NCBI GenBank assembly: GCA_963677395.2
Contig: OY781965.2
Coordinates: 3,782,001 to 3,846,000 of the forward strand
Source: G963667975 sp963677395
Lineage (GTDB): Bacteria > Bacteroidota > Bacteroidia > Bacteroidales > G963667975
Reading direction: 5' to 3'
DNA: 64,000 bases
The notes under the pieces are model-generated. The model did no database searches. It saw only the letters and a program-made list of their open reading frames with translations, and had not been told where the DNA came from. Below are positions 27,136 to 36,647 of the stretch, piece after piece. Each line of letters starts with the position of its first letter. Position 1 is the first letter of the stretch. The position numbers and the translations under genes were made by a program.

Positions 27136-28314
27136 TCACTCTGCCACTATTGCTCGATATAGAATTGGGTTCACACATAAGTCGGTTAAGTTTCCGTTTT
27201 GTTTATAGTATTTTGCTTTGTTGTCTGTGTCGTCAAACTCGTAAAGTCGGTAAAGAAAAAATTTATCGCTGTCTTGTTTGCTCTTTTCAAGTTCGTTTCG
27301 TGTGATATAGAATGGAGTGTTTACACCTCCTGAAGTTGTTTTAACTTCAATGAAAATTTCTTTTCCGTTCTCGTCAAAAGAAAGGATGTCATAACCTAAA
27401 CCGTCACCTTTTGATTTGGAAATATGTTCCGGAACTTTATTGATGCCAAGAGATTTTAGTTTTTCCTGTTCATATTGCAGAACTAAAAGTTCTCCAAGGT
27501 CGCCAATTCTTTTTTTCTCTATATCGTTTTCAATGTAGTTGGTGAATGAACCTTTCAAAACAACTTTGTCGGCTCTTGGCGAAACAGTTCTATCAACTTT
27601 TATCAATCGTTTCAACGCTGGCTCTTGTATGCCGCCTGTGTCAAACTTGTCAATATATTGAACAGCCGCGTAAATTATATCTTGCGTTAAGATGTGATAT
27701 TCATTGTCCAAATACTCTTTCTCTTTAATTCTTGTTTTATGAAGTTCAAGTAACTCGGTGTCCTTGATAAGCTCTGCTCTGAGAATGTTGCAAAGTGATA
27801 AGTATTCCAGAACAGTTTGAATGTCCTTTGCCTTTGGTTTGAATGGATAGTCAACAAGTCCGACAAACGCTTTAAACATTGTGAACTTAAAAAGGTAATA
27901 TCTGTCGGGATAACGCAAACAGAGATAAACTAAAAGTGCTCGGTGGTCTTGATAATTATTCTTGACTTGAAAATGTTTGTTGTGAATAGCAACAATGCCT
28001 TCTTGAAAAGATGCAATTCTGTCAATGAGGTTTTTGTCTTCTTTGTAAAGGTCAATGAATAGTTGTCGGACGGTTTCTGGTTCTTTCACGGTGTACTCAT
28101 GTAACATTCGCTTTGGAAAATACTGTCCAGAGTCAAGTAAGTTTTTTGCAATGGCAAATGAGTTGTCAAGCATTGTCCGAAAGTTGGGAGCATTAATATC
28201 CCAATTGTCTTGAAAGCACTTCACAGCACGCCATTTATAAATCTCCTCATTGTGGATGCTATTAAAGTGTCGCTTATAGCCTTGAATTATTTCTCTTACT
28301 TTCTGATTGTTCAT
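27136..28314 (-). CDS. DUF3883 / NO VEIN C-terminal nuclease-fold protein
   Basis: 392 residues. The N-terminal about 270 residues are helical with no recognised motif. The C-terminal domain reads RIGDLGELLVLQYEQ, then GLGYDILSFDENGKEIFIEVKTTSGG (about 305-326), giving the E...D...ExK pattern of a PD-(D/E)XK fold typical of the NO VEIN (DUF3883) domain. Such proteins recur in restriction and defence neighbourhoods. It stands alone among other nuclease-like genes of region I. Function in defence is inferred from fold and context. Confidence 0.78.
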   Translation of the reverse strand: MNNQKVREIIQGYKRHFNSIHNEEIYKWRAVKCFQDNWDINAPNFRTMLDNSFAIAKNLLDSGQYFPKRMLHEYTVKEPETVRQLFIDLYKEDKNLIDRIASFQEGIVAIHNKHFQVKNNYQDHRALLVYLCLRYPDRYYLFKFTMFKAFVGLVDYPFKPKAKDIQTVLEYLSLCNILRAELIKDTELLELHKTRIKEKEYLDNEYHILTQDIIYAAVQYIDKFDTGGIQEPALKRLIKVDRTVSPRADKVVLKGSFTNYIENDIEKKRIGDLGELLVLQYEQEKLKSLGINKVPEHISKSKGDGLGYDILSFDENGKEIFIEVKTTSGGVNTPFYITRNELEKSKQDSDKFFLYRLYEFDDTDNKAKYYKQNGNLTDLCVNPILYRAIVAE

Positions 28315-28359
28315 ACTAGCTCGTCAGTTTGATATTAGCGGTTCGTGCTTCCTGATTCG

Positions 28360-29439
28360 TCAAACTTTTTCCTTTAATTTATCGTAGCTCTCAACAATTT
28401 TCAGTAGTGTTTCCGAATGATTGAAAATATCGTCCAGTGTCAATATTTCCTTTTTAATTTCCTTTTTCTGGTCGTCGAGAATTGCCAAATATTTCTTGCT
28501 GCCATTTAGATAAAGTCTACAAATTGTCTTGCGGTTGTTGTCGTCCAATAAGATTGCAAAATATGATTGCGCGTCTCTGTGTGAAATCCTCGATACGCTT
28601 ATCTTTTGGCGTAAAATTGTTTTTACAATCATAAAACCTTCTAACTCGTCTTCGGTAGTAACAACTTTGTTCTCTTCAACTTTTGTCTGCTCTGCCTGAA
28701 TTGCTTCTTGCTCTTTAGTCGCTTCGTCTTCTTTTGTCAATGCGGTCTTCAGCCGTTCAGTGATTAAGTCGCTGATATGTTGCTGAACTGATCTTTTAGT
28801 CAAAATTGTGAATTGCTCTAAAACTTTGGCTGTTACAATACTTGGGTAAACTTGGCGTGCAAAATGTTTTACAAATTCTGGTGAAGGATTATTTATCTCT
28901 TGCTGAAAGATCTGTTTTAACTCATTTATAAATTTCAACTCACTCGCAGTGTTTACAATACTTTCAGCGTCAAATATAGTTTTGTGAAACTTTTTTAGCT
29001 CTTCAATTTGGTTGTCTTTAATCTCTGAAATATTAAACTCCAAAAATGGTTTTTCATCCATTTTGTTTGCATCTACCAAGTCGGAATAAAAACGGTAAGT
29101 GATTCCGTTGGTCAACAACCCAAATTTTGCTTTAGAAACATGAAAGTAACGTAAAAGCTGTCCATCGTGAATGCTTAAATTTTGCGTCCAGTGTTTGCAC
29201 TCAATTAAGATTGTTGGAGCACCATCTTTGAAAATGGCGTAATCAATTTTTTCTCCTTTTTTAAGGCCAATGTCGGAAATAAATTCCGGTACAACTTCGA
29301 GTGGATTAAACACATCATAGCCCAATGCTTGTAAAAAAGGCATAATGAAAGCGTTCTTTGTTGCTTCCTCTGTATGAATTTGGTCTTTAAGTTTTAAAAC
29401 TCTGTCACCGATTTGTTTGATTAGGTCTTTGAAGTCCAT
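28360..29439 (-). CDS. HSDR_N-type nuclease-fold protein (type I restriction R-like, stand-alone)
   Basis: 359 residues. The N-terminus has the restriction R-subunit-like nuclease fold: TKNAFIMPFLQALGYDVFNP, GEKIDYAIFKDGAPTILIECKHW (Asp about 62, ECK about 77) and LLRYFHVSKAKFGLLTNG. A Glu/Lys-rich linker (about 240-265) precedes a C-terminal sheet domain. There is no helicase domain, so it is not a full HsdR; comparable short proteins are annotated as type I restriction endonuclease-like. It is the first gene of region I on its strand, with 45 bp to the next gene. Confidence 0.8.
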   Translation of the reverse strand: MDFKDLIKQIGDRVLKLKDQIHTEEATKNAFIMPFLQALGYDVFNPLEVVPEFISDIGLKKGEKIDYAIFKDGAPTILIECKHWTQNLSIHDGQLLRYFHVSKAKFGLLTNGITYRFYSDLVDANKMDEKPFLEFNISEIKDNQIEELKKFHKTIFDAESIVNTASELKFINELKQIFQQEINNPSPEFVKHFARQVYPSIVTAKVLEQFTILTKRSVQQHISDLITERLKTALTKEDEATKEQEAIQAEQTKVEENKVVTTEDELEGFMIVKTILRQKISVSRISHRDAQSYFAILLDDNNRKTICRLYLNGSKKYLAILDDQKKEIKKEILTLDDIFNHSETLLKIVESYDKLKEKV

Positions 29440-29781
29440 GGTTTTTTATTTTTAGTTTATAATCGTTTCATTGTCAAAGTTGAGTCTCAAGTTTCGATGC
29501 CCAATAGTATATCCACAACTTTGTAGATATATCAACATTCATTGAAATGCAAACTACATCAACCAATTTTATTTAATCAAATCGCTCTTATTAATTTGCA
29601 TCTGTTATTTTTTAATCAGTAAAATTAATAAAGTTTTAAACTACAGACAACTTAATGAAAAAAATAACAAATCTCCTTACCTCCTCACCACTCTTTCACC
29701 TCACCTCCCAAAGGGTCTTCGACCTCTTCGGGGGTGCTTCTGTATTCTAACTTCTGAATTCTAAATTCTTTTTCCCCTCCC

Positions 29782-29835
29782 CCAGCTTCCCAACTTCCTT
29801 GTTGGTTATATTGGGTACTAAAATAAGCGGGCAGA
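29782..29835 (+). repeat. Direct repeat, right copy, flanking accessory region I
   Basis: Matches 19444-19496 in the same orientation (CCAGCTTCCCAACTTCC at the left, ACTAAAATAAGCGGGCAGA at the right). The gene-free stretch 29440-29781 to its left is AT-rich. It contains TATATCCACAACTTTGTAGATATA near 29507, a weak relative of the 40-bp palindrome at 38933. Confidence 0.7.
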
Positions 29836-29893
29836 CAACGCGGAGTTTCGAAAAGAAAAAAATAGAGTTTACACAGATTTTTGGACAGTACCA

Positions 29894-30500
29894 CATCGTA
29901 AGGTCTTACGATCCTGTCCTGAAAAGTAGGAATGCCATCGTAAGGTTTTACGATCCTGTCCCGTAAAGTAGGAATGCCATCCGTAAGTTTACGGATCGTA
30001 TCCCGTAAAGTAGGAATGCCATCCGTAAGTTTACGGATCGTATCCTGTAAAGTAGGAATGCCATCCGTAAGTTTACGGATCGTATCCTGTAAAGTAGGAA
30101 TGCCATCCGTAAGCTTGCGGATCATATCCTGAAAAGTGGGAATGCCATCCGTAAGTTTGCGGATCGTATCCCGCAAAGTAGGAACGCCATCCGTAAGCTT
30201 GCGGATCATATCCTGTAAAGTACAAGTGACATCCGTAAGTTTGCGGATCGTATCCCGCAAAGTAGGAATGCCATCCGTAAGCTTGCGGATCATATCCTGA
30301 AAAGTGGGAATGCCATCCGTAAGTTTGCGGATCGTATCCGGAAAAGTAGGAATGCCATCCGTAAGTTTGCGGATCGTATCCCGTAAAGTAGGAATGCCAT
30401 CCGTAAGCTTGCGGATCATATCCTGTAAAGTACAAGTGACATCCGTAAGTCTGCGGATCAACTATTTGAAAGTGGGAATGGCATCCGTAAAATAATTACG
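29894..30500. repeat. Tandem array: 14 units of exactly 42 bp, each with a palindrome, plus a partial unit
   Basis: Units start at 29894 + 42n, from 29894 to 30481, followed by a partial copy. Each opens with a short palindrome: ATCGTAAGGTCTTACGAT (unit 1), ATCCGTAAGTTTACGGAT (units 3-5), or a version where one arm changes T to C (ATCCGTAAGCTTGCGGAT), which keeps an RNA stem through a G-U pair. The remaining 24 bp (TCCyGTAAAGTAGGAATGC-like) varies a little. Because 42 is a multiple of 3, long open frames run through the array on both strands, but they lack start signals and family resemblance. I read it as non-coding. Confidence 0.88.
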
Positions 30501-30535
30501 CCTTTCCTGTAATTTTCCGGGCGGTAAAAAATCAC

Positions 30536-30543
30536 TACTTTTG
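30536..30543 (+). promoter_or_regulatory. Likely -7 promoter element (TACTTTTG)
   Basis: TACTTTTG fits TAnnTTTG and lies 17 bp before the first ATG of the SDR gene, directly after the tandem palindrome array. No confident -33 element. Confidence 0.45.
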
Positions 30544-30560
30544 AACCGTAAAACGTTTAA

Positions 30561-31328
30561 ATGCTCATGAAAAAAACAATACTAATCACCGGTGCCACGG
30601 CCGGTATAGGCAAAGCAACCGCCGAACTCTTTGCCCAAAACGGACATACGCTGATTATTACCGGTCGTCGTGCCGACCGTTTACACACACTGGCCGACGA
30701 ACTTCGTAATAAATATGGAATCGAAGTACTTACCCTTAACTTCGACATACGCAACAATGAGGAAGTTGAACAAAGCATTGCATCGCTTAACGGTTCCTGG
30801 AAAAACATCGACGTACTGGTAAACAATGCCGGGTTAGCCGTTGGGTTAAACCCCATTCAAAGCGGGGTTCTGGAAGACTGGGAACGGATGATTGATACCA
30901 ACATCAAAGGATTGCTTTATATCACCCGTGTTGTTGCTCCTATGATGATTGAACGGGGGAAGGGACACATTATCAACATCGGATCGATCGCCGGCCGCGA
31001 AACCTATCCCAACGGGAATGTATATTGCGCCACCAAGTACGCGGTTGACTCGCTGAGCAAAGGAATGCGCATGGATTTACTTCCGCACGGCATCAAGGTA
31101 AGCCAGATAGCTCCCGGAGCGGTTGAAACCGAATTCTCCGTGGTTCGTTTCAAAGGCGATCAGAAACGTGCCGACGGTGTGTATAAAGGATACCAGCCCC
31201 TTAGTCCTGAAGATATAGCCGGAGCTGTTTACTATGTAGCTACCCTCCCGCCTCATATCAACATCAACGATCTGCTGATTATGCCCACCGCTCAGGCAAG
31301 CGCAGGTTTGTTTAATAAACAGTTGTAA
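30561..31328 (+). CDS. Short-chain dehydrogenase/reductase, YdfG-like
   Basis: 255 residues (253 if the ATG at 30567 is used). Rossmann nucleotide motif TGATAGIGKATAE with Arg residues in ITGRRADRL suggesting NADP(H), NNAG in VLVNNAGLAV, the active-site Ser in INIGSIAGRE, and YCATKYAVDSLSKGMR carrying the catalytic YxxxK. PGAVETEFS and PEDIAGAVYYVATLP are typical of the YdfG/3-hydroxy acid dehydrogenase branch. The substrate may be a short hydroxy acid or serine. It ends in a strong terminator and stands alone. Confidence 0.9.
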   Translation: MLMKKTILITGATAGIGKATAELFAQNGHTLIITGRRADRLHTLADELRNKYGIEVLTLNFDIRNNEEVEQSIASLNGSWKNIDVLVNNAGLAVGLNPIQSGVLEDWERMIDTNIKGLLYITRVVAPMMIERGKGHIINIGSIAGRETYPNGNVYCATKYAVDSLSKGMRMDLLPHGIKVSQIAPGAVETEFSVVRFKGDQKRADGVYKGYQPLSPEDIAGAVYYVATLPPHININDLLIMPTAQASAGLFNKQL

Positions 31329-31344
31329 CACACTATTTTTCTAT

Positions 31345-31386
31345 AAGCGAAAAGGTGAAGAAACTGATTTCTTCACCTTTTCGCTT
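31345..31386 (+). terminator. Rho-independent-type terminator of the SDR gene
   Basis: A perfect 19-bp inverted repeat (31345-31363 with 31368-31386; AAGCGAAAAGGTGAAGAAA and its complement) with a CTGA loop and trailing T residues, 17 bp after the SDR stop. Confidence 0.85.
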
Positions 31387-31468
31387 TTGGGGATTTGTAA
31401 TAAAAGATTTTGTAAACTTGCGGGAGAAATTGAACAAATAACACCCATTATATCCTAAAAATAACAGC

Positions 31469-32032
31469 ATGAAAACTCTGGTATTATCTTTTCTGACATT
31501 CGTATCCATCGCTACTTTTGCACAAAACGTAAAAAAGTATTATTATGATTCTGGTCAATTACTGTCAGAAGTAACAACCGATAAAGACGGGTTGATGATA
31601 AAATATTCCAGTTGGGATATTTATGGAAATTTACTAACATCTGATGTTTATGCAGATCAATATAAACACTACCCAATACGCGACTTTTCAAAAATCCAAT
31701 GGAGTGCTGTAACAAATGGTGTTTCCATTTTTAAATATAACTCAATTGACACAAACATTGTTATACAGGATAGCAATACTGTTGTTTTAAACTATCAATG
31801 TTATTTTATCAATGGCAAAATGTTAGATAATTCATTTGCCAGAAACTGTCCTCTCGTAATGAGTCTCACCGACTTGGTTCGTGGGTTTACAGAAGGAATT
31901 AAAAAAATGAATCCTGGTGAAACAGCTTTAATAATGATTGAACCCTCAATGGCTTATGGTGATACAATATCTGGAAATATTCCTGCAAACTCAACATTAA
32001 TCTATTTGGTTGAGTTAATATCAATTGAATAA
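31469..32032 (+). CDS. Secreted FKBP-type peptidyl-prolyl isomerase
   Basis: 187 residues with a signal peptide (MKTLVLSFLTFVSIATFAQ). The first half (20-95) reads YYYDSGQLLSEVTTDKDG, similar to a MORN-like antitoxin-type strand repeat. The second half is a compact FKBP domain: VVLNYQCYFINGKMLDNSF, LVRGFTEGIKKMNPGE, IMIEPSMAYGD and IPANSTLIYLVELISIE. The VxxYPPxIPPNATLxFxVEL-like ending is conserved. It probably catalyses proline isomerisation in the periplasm or at the surface. It stands alone between the SDR and helicase genes. Confidence 0.85.
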   Translation: MKTLVLSFLTFVSIATFAQNVKKYYYDSGQLLSEVTTDKDGLMIKYSSWDIYGNLLTSDVYADQYKHYPIRDFSKIQWSAVTNGVSIFKYNSIDTNIVIQDSNTVVLNYQCYFINGKMLDNSFARNCPLVMSLTDLVRGFTEGIKKMNPGETALIMIEPSMAYGDTISGNIPANSTLIYLVELISIE

Positions 32033-32161
32033 AAAACCATCGTCTTACCAGATATCATCATTTTCAAGAAACAAGAAAAGCATTTGTAATTATCTTCCCT
32101 TTTTTTGTCTTCATTTTTTCCCGACCTTTGTAAGTTTATAAAAACAAAGGGGAAATTAGCC

Positions 32162-35113
32162 ATGACCGAACCAGGCATACCACAGAAACTCATCTTTACA
32201 CTTGTAAAAACACCCAATCTGGGGATCACCATTGAGGCATATCTGGTAACGATAAATTCACGGAAACAATTCCAGATTGATTATCAGCGGGTGCGTGCTT
32301 CCATTGCGCAAATCATTCACAATATTGCCAACAACGAAGAGCTGGAACTCCTGAAAATACTGGACGAAATACATCCTGATATTATGATCAGGCGTTTCAC
32401 CAAAGAGAAGGTAAAGCCAGCCGATTTCTTTAAAAATGTCAGTGAAGATATTCGCAAACGTCTTATTACTCCCTATATAGAAAAACGACTACTGAAAGCG
32501 TATGAACTGCTGAAGCTTCACAATATTCCGCTATTCAACAAGCAAGAGAATGGGATCATCGACAATATTCCCATTCATTTCAGCATCAATCCGGCTGAGT
32601 TAACCCCCCATTTTACACTTGAAAACGACATCCTGCATTACCATATTACGCTCACGCTCGATGGAACAGAATTCAAGCTGAATGAGCCCGGAAATCAGGT
32701 ATTAACCAACCAGCCCTGCTTGTTGTTGCTCAATTCGGCGATTTACCGTTTCGATGATATTGATGGCAAAAAGTTATTGCCTTTCCTGCAAAAGCCTCAC
32801 ATAGAAATCGCCGCTCAGTTTCTGGATAAATACATGAAAACGTTTGTCTTGCAAACGCTAAACCGGCAACAAATCATCTCATCCGGCTTCGAAGTAAACG
32901 AGCGCATTCCCGATGCGGTTCCTGTACTTAGCATAGAAACCGGTTGGCAACAAAAAACCATTGCCGTATTAAAATTCAAATATGCTGATACAGAATTCTC
33001 TCCCGAAGAAAACAGCAAGCGAAAAACCAAACTTATTACGGATAATCCTTACTGTTTCGAAGTAATTGAACGCAATCCGGAACAGGAAAAACAGTTGATT
33101 TCCGTTCTGCACCAGGCAGGCTTCGAAAATACCGGAAATGCCTCTTTTGAATTTCGGGAAATAGAGTCATTACAGGGCGACACGCATCTGCACAACTTTA
33201 TCCGTTTGCTGAACAATGTGTACGAAATGCTTCGGGAAGCCGGGTTCCATATATGGCAAAAGCTGGATTTAAGCTGGCACCTCGGCAGTTTTGAAATGGA
33301 GCAAACCATCGAAAAATCGTCAGACTGGTTCGATTTGAAACTTACGGTGATGATTGGCAATTTCTCCGTTCCGTTCATCAACTTCCGCAATCATATTCTT
33401 GAAAATCAAACACTCTATACTCTTCCGGATGGTTCTGTATTTTTAATTCCCGAAGAGTGGTTTGCCCGCTATCAGGATATTTTCGCGCTGGGGACAAAAC
33501 ATGGGAATGCTATACGGCTACTCAACCATCAACACTCTTTGCTGATCGAAAAAAGCAGTCAGGAAGATGAAGATGCCGGCATTCAGGAAATTTATGCTTC
33601 TCTTAAAGACGAATCGAAACAAATTGCGTCGCCTACAAACACATTGCTGCGGCATTATCAAATAGAAGGTGTACGTTGGATGATCTGCCTGCACGAGAAA
33701 AAACTGGGGGGATGTCTGGCCGACGACATGGGTTTGGGGAAAACTATCCAGGTGCTATCCCTGCTCCAGCATGTGAAAAATTTGAGTCTCTATGAAGAGA
33801 TGGAAATCAAACCACTTTCGCAGAATCTGCAAACCGGACTTTTCAATGATCCTGAGCAGTCGAAGCAAACGAAAGTCGTCAAAACAGCGCTGATTGTGAT
33901 GCCCTTAAGCCTGATTCATAACTGGGAAGCCGAAATCAAAAAGTTTACACCGGAGCTTTCTGTTTATTGTATGATTGGGAACGGTCGCTCAAACAGCATC
34001 CTGAAACTTCATGCCTATGATGTTGTTCTCACAACCTACGGAACAATCCGAAACGATATTTCTGCCTTAAAGAAAATCCCGTTTCTCTACCTTATTCTGG
34101 ACGAAAGTCAATCCATTAAAAATGCCGAATCAAGAAGTTTCCAGGCGCTAACCGAAATAACGGCTCTACATAAGCTGGTAATGACCGGAACACCTATCGA
34201 AAACTCTTTGCTCGACCTATGGTCGCAACTCTCAATTGTAAATCCGGGATTACTCGGAAACAGAACTGCATTCAAAAAGTTTTTTGTGAATCCGATTGAA
34301 AAAGGAAACAACGAGCAAAAGCAAGAACGTTTACAACAATTGATTCATCCTTTTATTCTCCGGCGAAAGAAAACAGATGTAGCCCGGGAGCTTCCTGAGC
34401 TTACCGTTCAGATTCATTATTGTGAGATGAGCGAAGCACAGCAACAGATTTACGAAACCCGTAAATCCGAAATCCGGAACTATCTGCTCGAACATCTGTC
34501 AAAGTTTGGGGAAGACAAGAGCCGCATTCTGATTTTAAGCGGACTAACAAAACTTCGCTTACTGGCAAACCATCCCAAGCTTACCGAAAAAGGGTATTCG
34601 GAAGACTCCGGTAAAAGCAATGAAATGATTGATATGCTGCATCAGATTCTGGAAGAAGGGCATAAAGTATTGATATTCTCTCAATTTGTAAAACATCTGG
34701 AACTGGTGGTTCGCCATCTGCAAAAAGAAAAAATCTCTTATGCCATGCTTACCGGCCGCATGAACGAAAAAGAACGAAAGCAGGCTGTGAAACAGTTTCA
34801 AAACGATGCTGATACAAACGTTTTTCTGCTGTCCATCAAAGCCGGAGGCGTAGGATTAAATTTAACTGCCGCCGACTATATCTTCATTCTCGATCCCTGG
34901 TGGAATCCGGCTATTGAGTTACAGGCCATCAATCGGGCGCATCGTATCGGACAAAACAAGAGCGTGTTTGCCTATCGCTTTATCAGTAAAGAAACCATCG
35001 AAGAGAAAATTTTGCGATTACAGGAAAAGAAACAAAATCTTGCCGACATTTTTGTAAACCAGAATGCGCTGGGCTCACTTTCGGCTTCGGAAATCATTCA
35101 GGAGTTGATATAG
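32162..35113 (+). CDS. SNF2-family (RapA-like) DEAD/H ATPase
   Basis: 983 residues from MTEPGIPQKLIF. The N-terminal about 480 residues are a helicase-associated region. The SNF2 core has LADDMGLGKTIQVLS (Walker A about 525), VMPLSLIHNWEAEI, the DESQ box in LILDESQSIKN (about 645), VMTGTPIENSLLDLWSQL, LILSGLTKLRLLANHP and LSIKAGGVGLNLTAADYIF...NRAHRIGQNKSV. These enzymes remodel DNA-protein or transcription complexes; bacterial members often lack assigned roles. No zinc-finger SWIM domain was seen at the N-terminus. A longer frame upstream to 32105 starts at TTG and is not favoured. Confidence 0.92.
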   Translation: MTEPGIPQKLIFTLVKTPNLGITIEAYLVTINSRKQFQIDYQRVRASIAQIIHNIANNEELELLKILDEIHPDIMIRRFTKEKVKPADFFKNVSEDIRKRLITPYIEKRLLKAYELLKLHNIPLFNKQENGIIDNIPIHFSINPAELTPHFTLENDILHYHITLTLDGTEFKLNEPGNQVLTNQPCLLLLNSAIYRFDDIDGKKLLPFLQKPHIEIAAQFLDKYMKTFVLQTLNRQQIISSGFEVNERIPDAVPVLSIETGWQQKTIAVLKFKYADTEFSPEENSKRKTKLITDNPYCFEVIERNPEQEKQLISVLHQAGFENTGNASFEFREIESLQGDTHLHNFIRLLNNVYEMLREAGFHIWQKLDLSWHLGSFEMEQTIEKSSDWFDLKLTVMIGNFSVPFINFRNHILENQTLYTLPDGSVFLIPEEWFARYQDIFALGTKHGNAIRLLNHQHSLLIEKSSQEDEDAGIQEIYASLKDESKQIASPTNTLLRHYQIEGVRWMICLHEKKLGGCLADDMGLGKTIQVLSLLQHVKNLSLYEEMEIKPLSQNLQTGLFNDPEQSKQTKVVKTALIVMPLSLIHNWEAEIKKFTPELSVYCMIGNGRSNSILKLHAYDVVLTTYGTIRNDISALKKIPFLYLILDESQSIKNAESRSFQALTEITALHKLVMTGTPIENSLLDLWSQLSIVNPGLLGNRTAFKKFFVNPIEKGNNEQKQERLQQLIHPFILRRKKTDVARELPELTVQIHYCEMSEAQQQIYETRKSEIRNYLLEHLSKFGEDKSRILILSGLTKLRLLANHPKLTEKGYSEDSGKSNEMIDMLHQILEEGHKVLIFSQFVKHLELVVRHLQKEKISYAMLTGRMNEKERKQAVKQFQNDADTNVFLLSIKAGGVGLNLTAADYIFILDPWWNPAIELQAINRAHRIGQNKSVFAYRFISKETIEEKILRLQEKKQNLADIFVNQNALGSLSASEIIQELI

Positions 35114-35157
35114 GGTGAAATAAACGATTGTCTTTTTCCGGTATTGTGCGGAAAATG

Positions 35158-35165
35158 TAACTTTG
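35158..35165 (+). promoter_or_regulatory. Likely -7 promoter element (TAACTTTG)
   Basis: TAACTTTG fits TAnnTTTG and lies 22 bp before the cstA-like ATG. Confidence 0.4.
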
Positions 35166-35187
35166 TACATTCTAAAATTCCTACGCG

Positions 35188-36627
35188 ATGATTACATTTA
35201 TACTCTCGATTGTAGCTTTATTACTTGGGTATTTCCTCTACAGTCGCTTTGTGGAAAAGATTTTTGGAGCCGATCCAAGCAGAAAAACGCCTGCTTACAC
35301 CTTAGAAGATGGTGTTGATTACGTTCCGATGAACTGGTGGAAAATCTTCCTGATTCAATTTTTAAATATTGCAGGACTTGGTCCAATTTTCGGAGCAATT
35401 GCAGGAGCAATGTGGGGTCCGGTAGCATTTCTCTGGATCGTTCTGGGTTCGGTGTTTGCCGGAGCAGTTCACGATTATCTTTCCGGAATGATTTCCATCC
35501 GGTTGAATGGATTGAGTATTCCTGAAATTGTTGGGAAGTACCTCGGCATAGAGATAAAACAGTTTATGAGAGTCTTTACAGTCGGGCTAATGGTACTCGT
35601 AGGGGCGGTTTTTATCACCGGACCTTCTAATATTCTGCACGGTATTACTCCCGGAATTGCCGCAAAATGGTGGGCAATCATCGTTTTCATTTACTATATT
35701 CTGGCAACCTTACTTCCAATCGATAAGCTTATTGGCCGGATTTATCCTGTTTTTGGATTTGCACTGCTGTTTATGGCTGTAGGAATTACGTTCAGCTTGT
35801 TCTACAACGGGTATCAGGTACCGGAACTTACGTTTTCCACCTTTGGCAACCTTCACAATCAGGGAGATAAAATGCCTATTTTCCCGATGTTATTTGTTAC
35901 CGTTGCCTGTGGTGCAATTTCAGGGTTTCATGCAACACAATCGCCCTTGATGGCACGCTGCATGAAAAATGAAAAACTGGGAAGAAGAGTATTTTATGGA
36001 GCAATGATTACCGAAGGTGTTGTCGCGTTGATTTGGGCAGCAGCCGGAATGGCATTCTTTGGAGGAGTTAAAGAGTTAAACACCGTAATGGTTGAACATA
36101 AAGGAGACGCAGCCTGGGCTGTAAACCTGATTTCGAACACTCTGCTTGGTAAACTTGGAGGCATATTGGCAATACTCGGAGTTGTAGCAGCTCCCATTAC
36201 ATCCGGCGACACTGCATTCAGGAGTGCCCGTTTGATTGTAGCCGATTTTCTCAATATAAAACAAATAAAACTTGTAAGCAGACTTTATATTTCTATCCCT
36301 CTCTTTGTTGTAGGCTTCTTACTTACTCAGGTAGATTTCAGCATAATATGGCGATATATGGCGTGGTCGAATCAGGTTCTGGCAACCATTGTTTTATGGA
36401 CGGTAACCGTTTACCTTTATTCAGAAAAGAAACTTTACTGGATTGCATTGATTCCGGCAGTTTTCATGACCATGGTGGTAAGTTCTTACATTATGGTTGC
36501 TCCTGAAGGCTTCACGCTTTCGCAAAATGCAGGAGTACTAATCGGAAGTGGAATTACGTTTGTAATCCTGTTGTTCTTTTTTGTTTACATTCGTAAACAG
36601 AAAAAATTGAGCAATCTCAATCACTAA
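35188..36627 (+). CDS. cstA: CstA-family carbon starvation transporter
   Basis: 479 residues, about a dozen membrane helices. Conserved CstA features include GVDYVPMNWWKIFLIQF, NIAGLGPIFGAIAGAMWGP, GAVHDYLSGMISIR, GAISGFHATQSPLMARCM and APITSGDTAFRSARLI. Known CstA proteins take up pyruvate or peptides on starvation. This is the shorter form (E. coli CstA is about 700 residues), which I believe is common in Bacteroidota. The next gene starts 20 bp downstream, but there is no obvious functional link. Confidence 0.9.
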   Translation: MITFILSIVALLLGYFLYSRFVEKIFGADPSRKTPAYTLEDGVDYVPMNWWKIFLIQFLNIAGLGPIFGAIAGAMWGPVAFLWIVLGSVFAGAVHDYLSGMISIRLNGLSIPEIVGKYLGIEIKQFMRVFTVGLMVLVGAVFITGPSNILHGITPGIAAKWWAIIVFIYYILATLLPIDKLIGRIYPVFGFALLFMAVGITFSLFYNGYQVPELTFSTFGNLHNQGDKMPIFPMLFVTVACGAISGFHATQSPLMARCMKNEKLGRRVFYGAMITEGVVALIWAAAGMAFFGGVKELNTVMVEHKGDAAWAVNLISNTLLGKLGGILAILGVVAAPITSGDTAFRSARLIVADFLNIKQIKLVSRLYISIPLFVVGFLLTQVDFSIIWRYMAWSNQVLATIVLWTVTVYLYSEKKLYWIALIPAVFMTMVVSSYIMVAPEGFTLSQNAGVLIGSGITFVILLFFFVYIRKQKKLSNLNH

Positions 36628-36647
36628 CATTATCCCGAAAACCCGCC

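Noticed and set aside
29685..30461. Long open reading frame with a 14-residue repeat (IRKLTDGIPTLRDT)
   Set aside because: It arises because the 42-bp repeat is a multiple of 3; other frames and the other strand are open too, the constraint seen is on DNA/RNA palindromes, and no start signal or family fits.
29894..30500. CRISPR array
   Set aside because: Units are contiguous with no unique spacers, and no cas genes are nearby.
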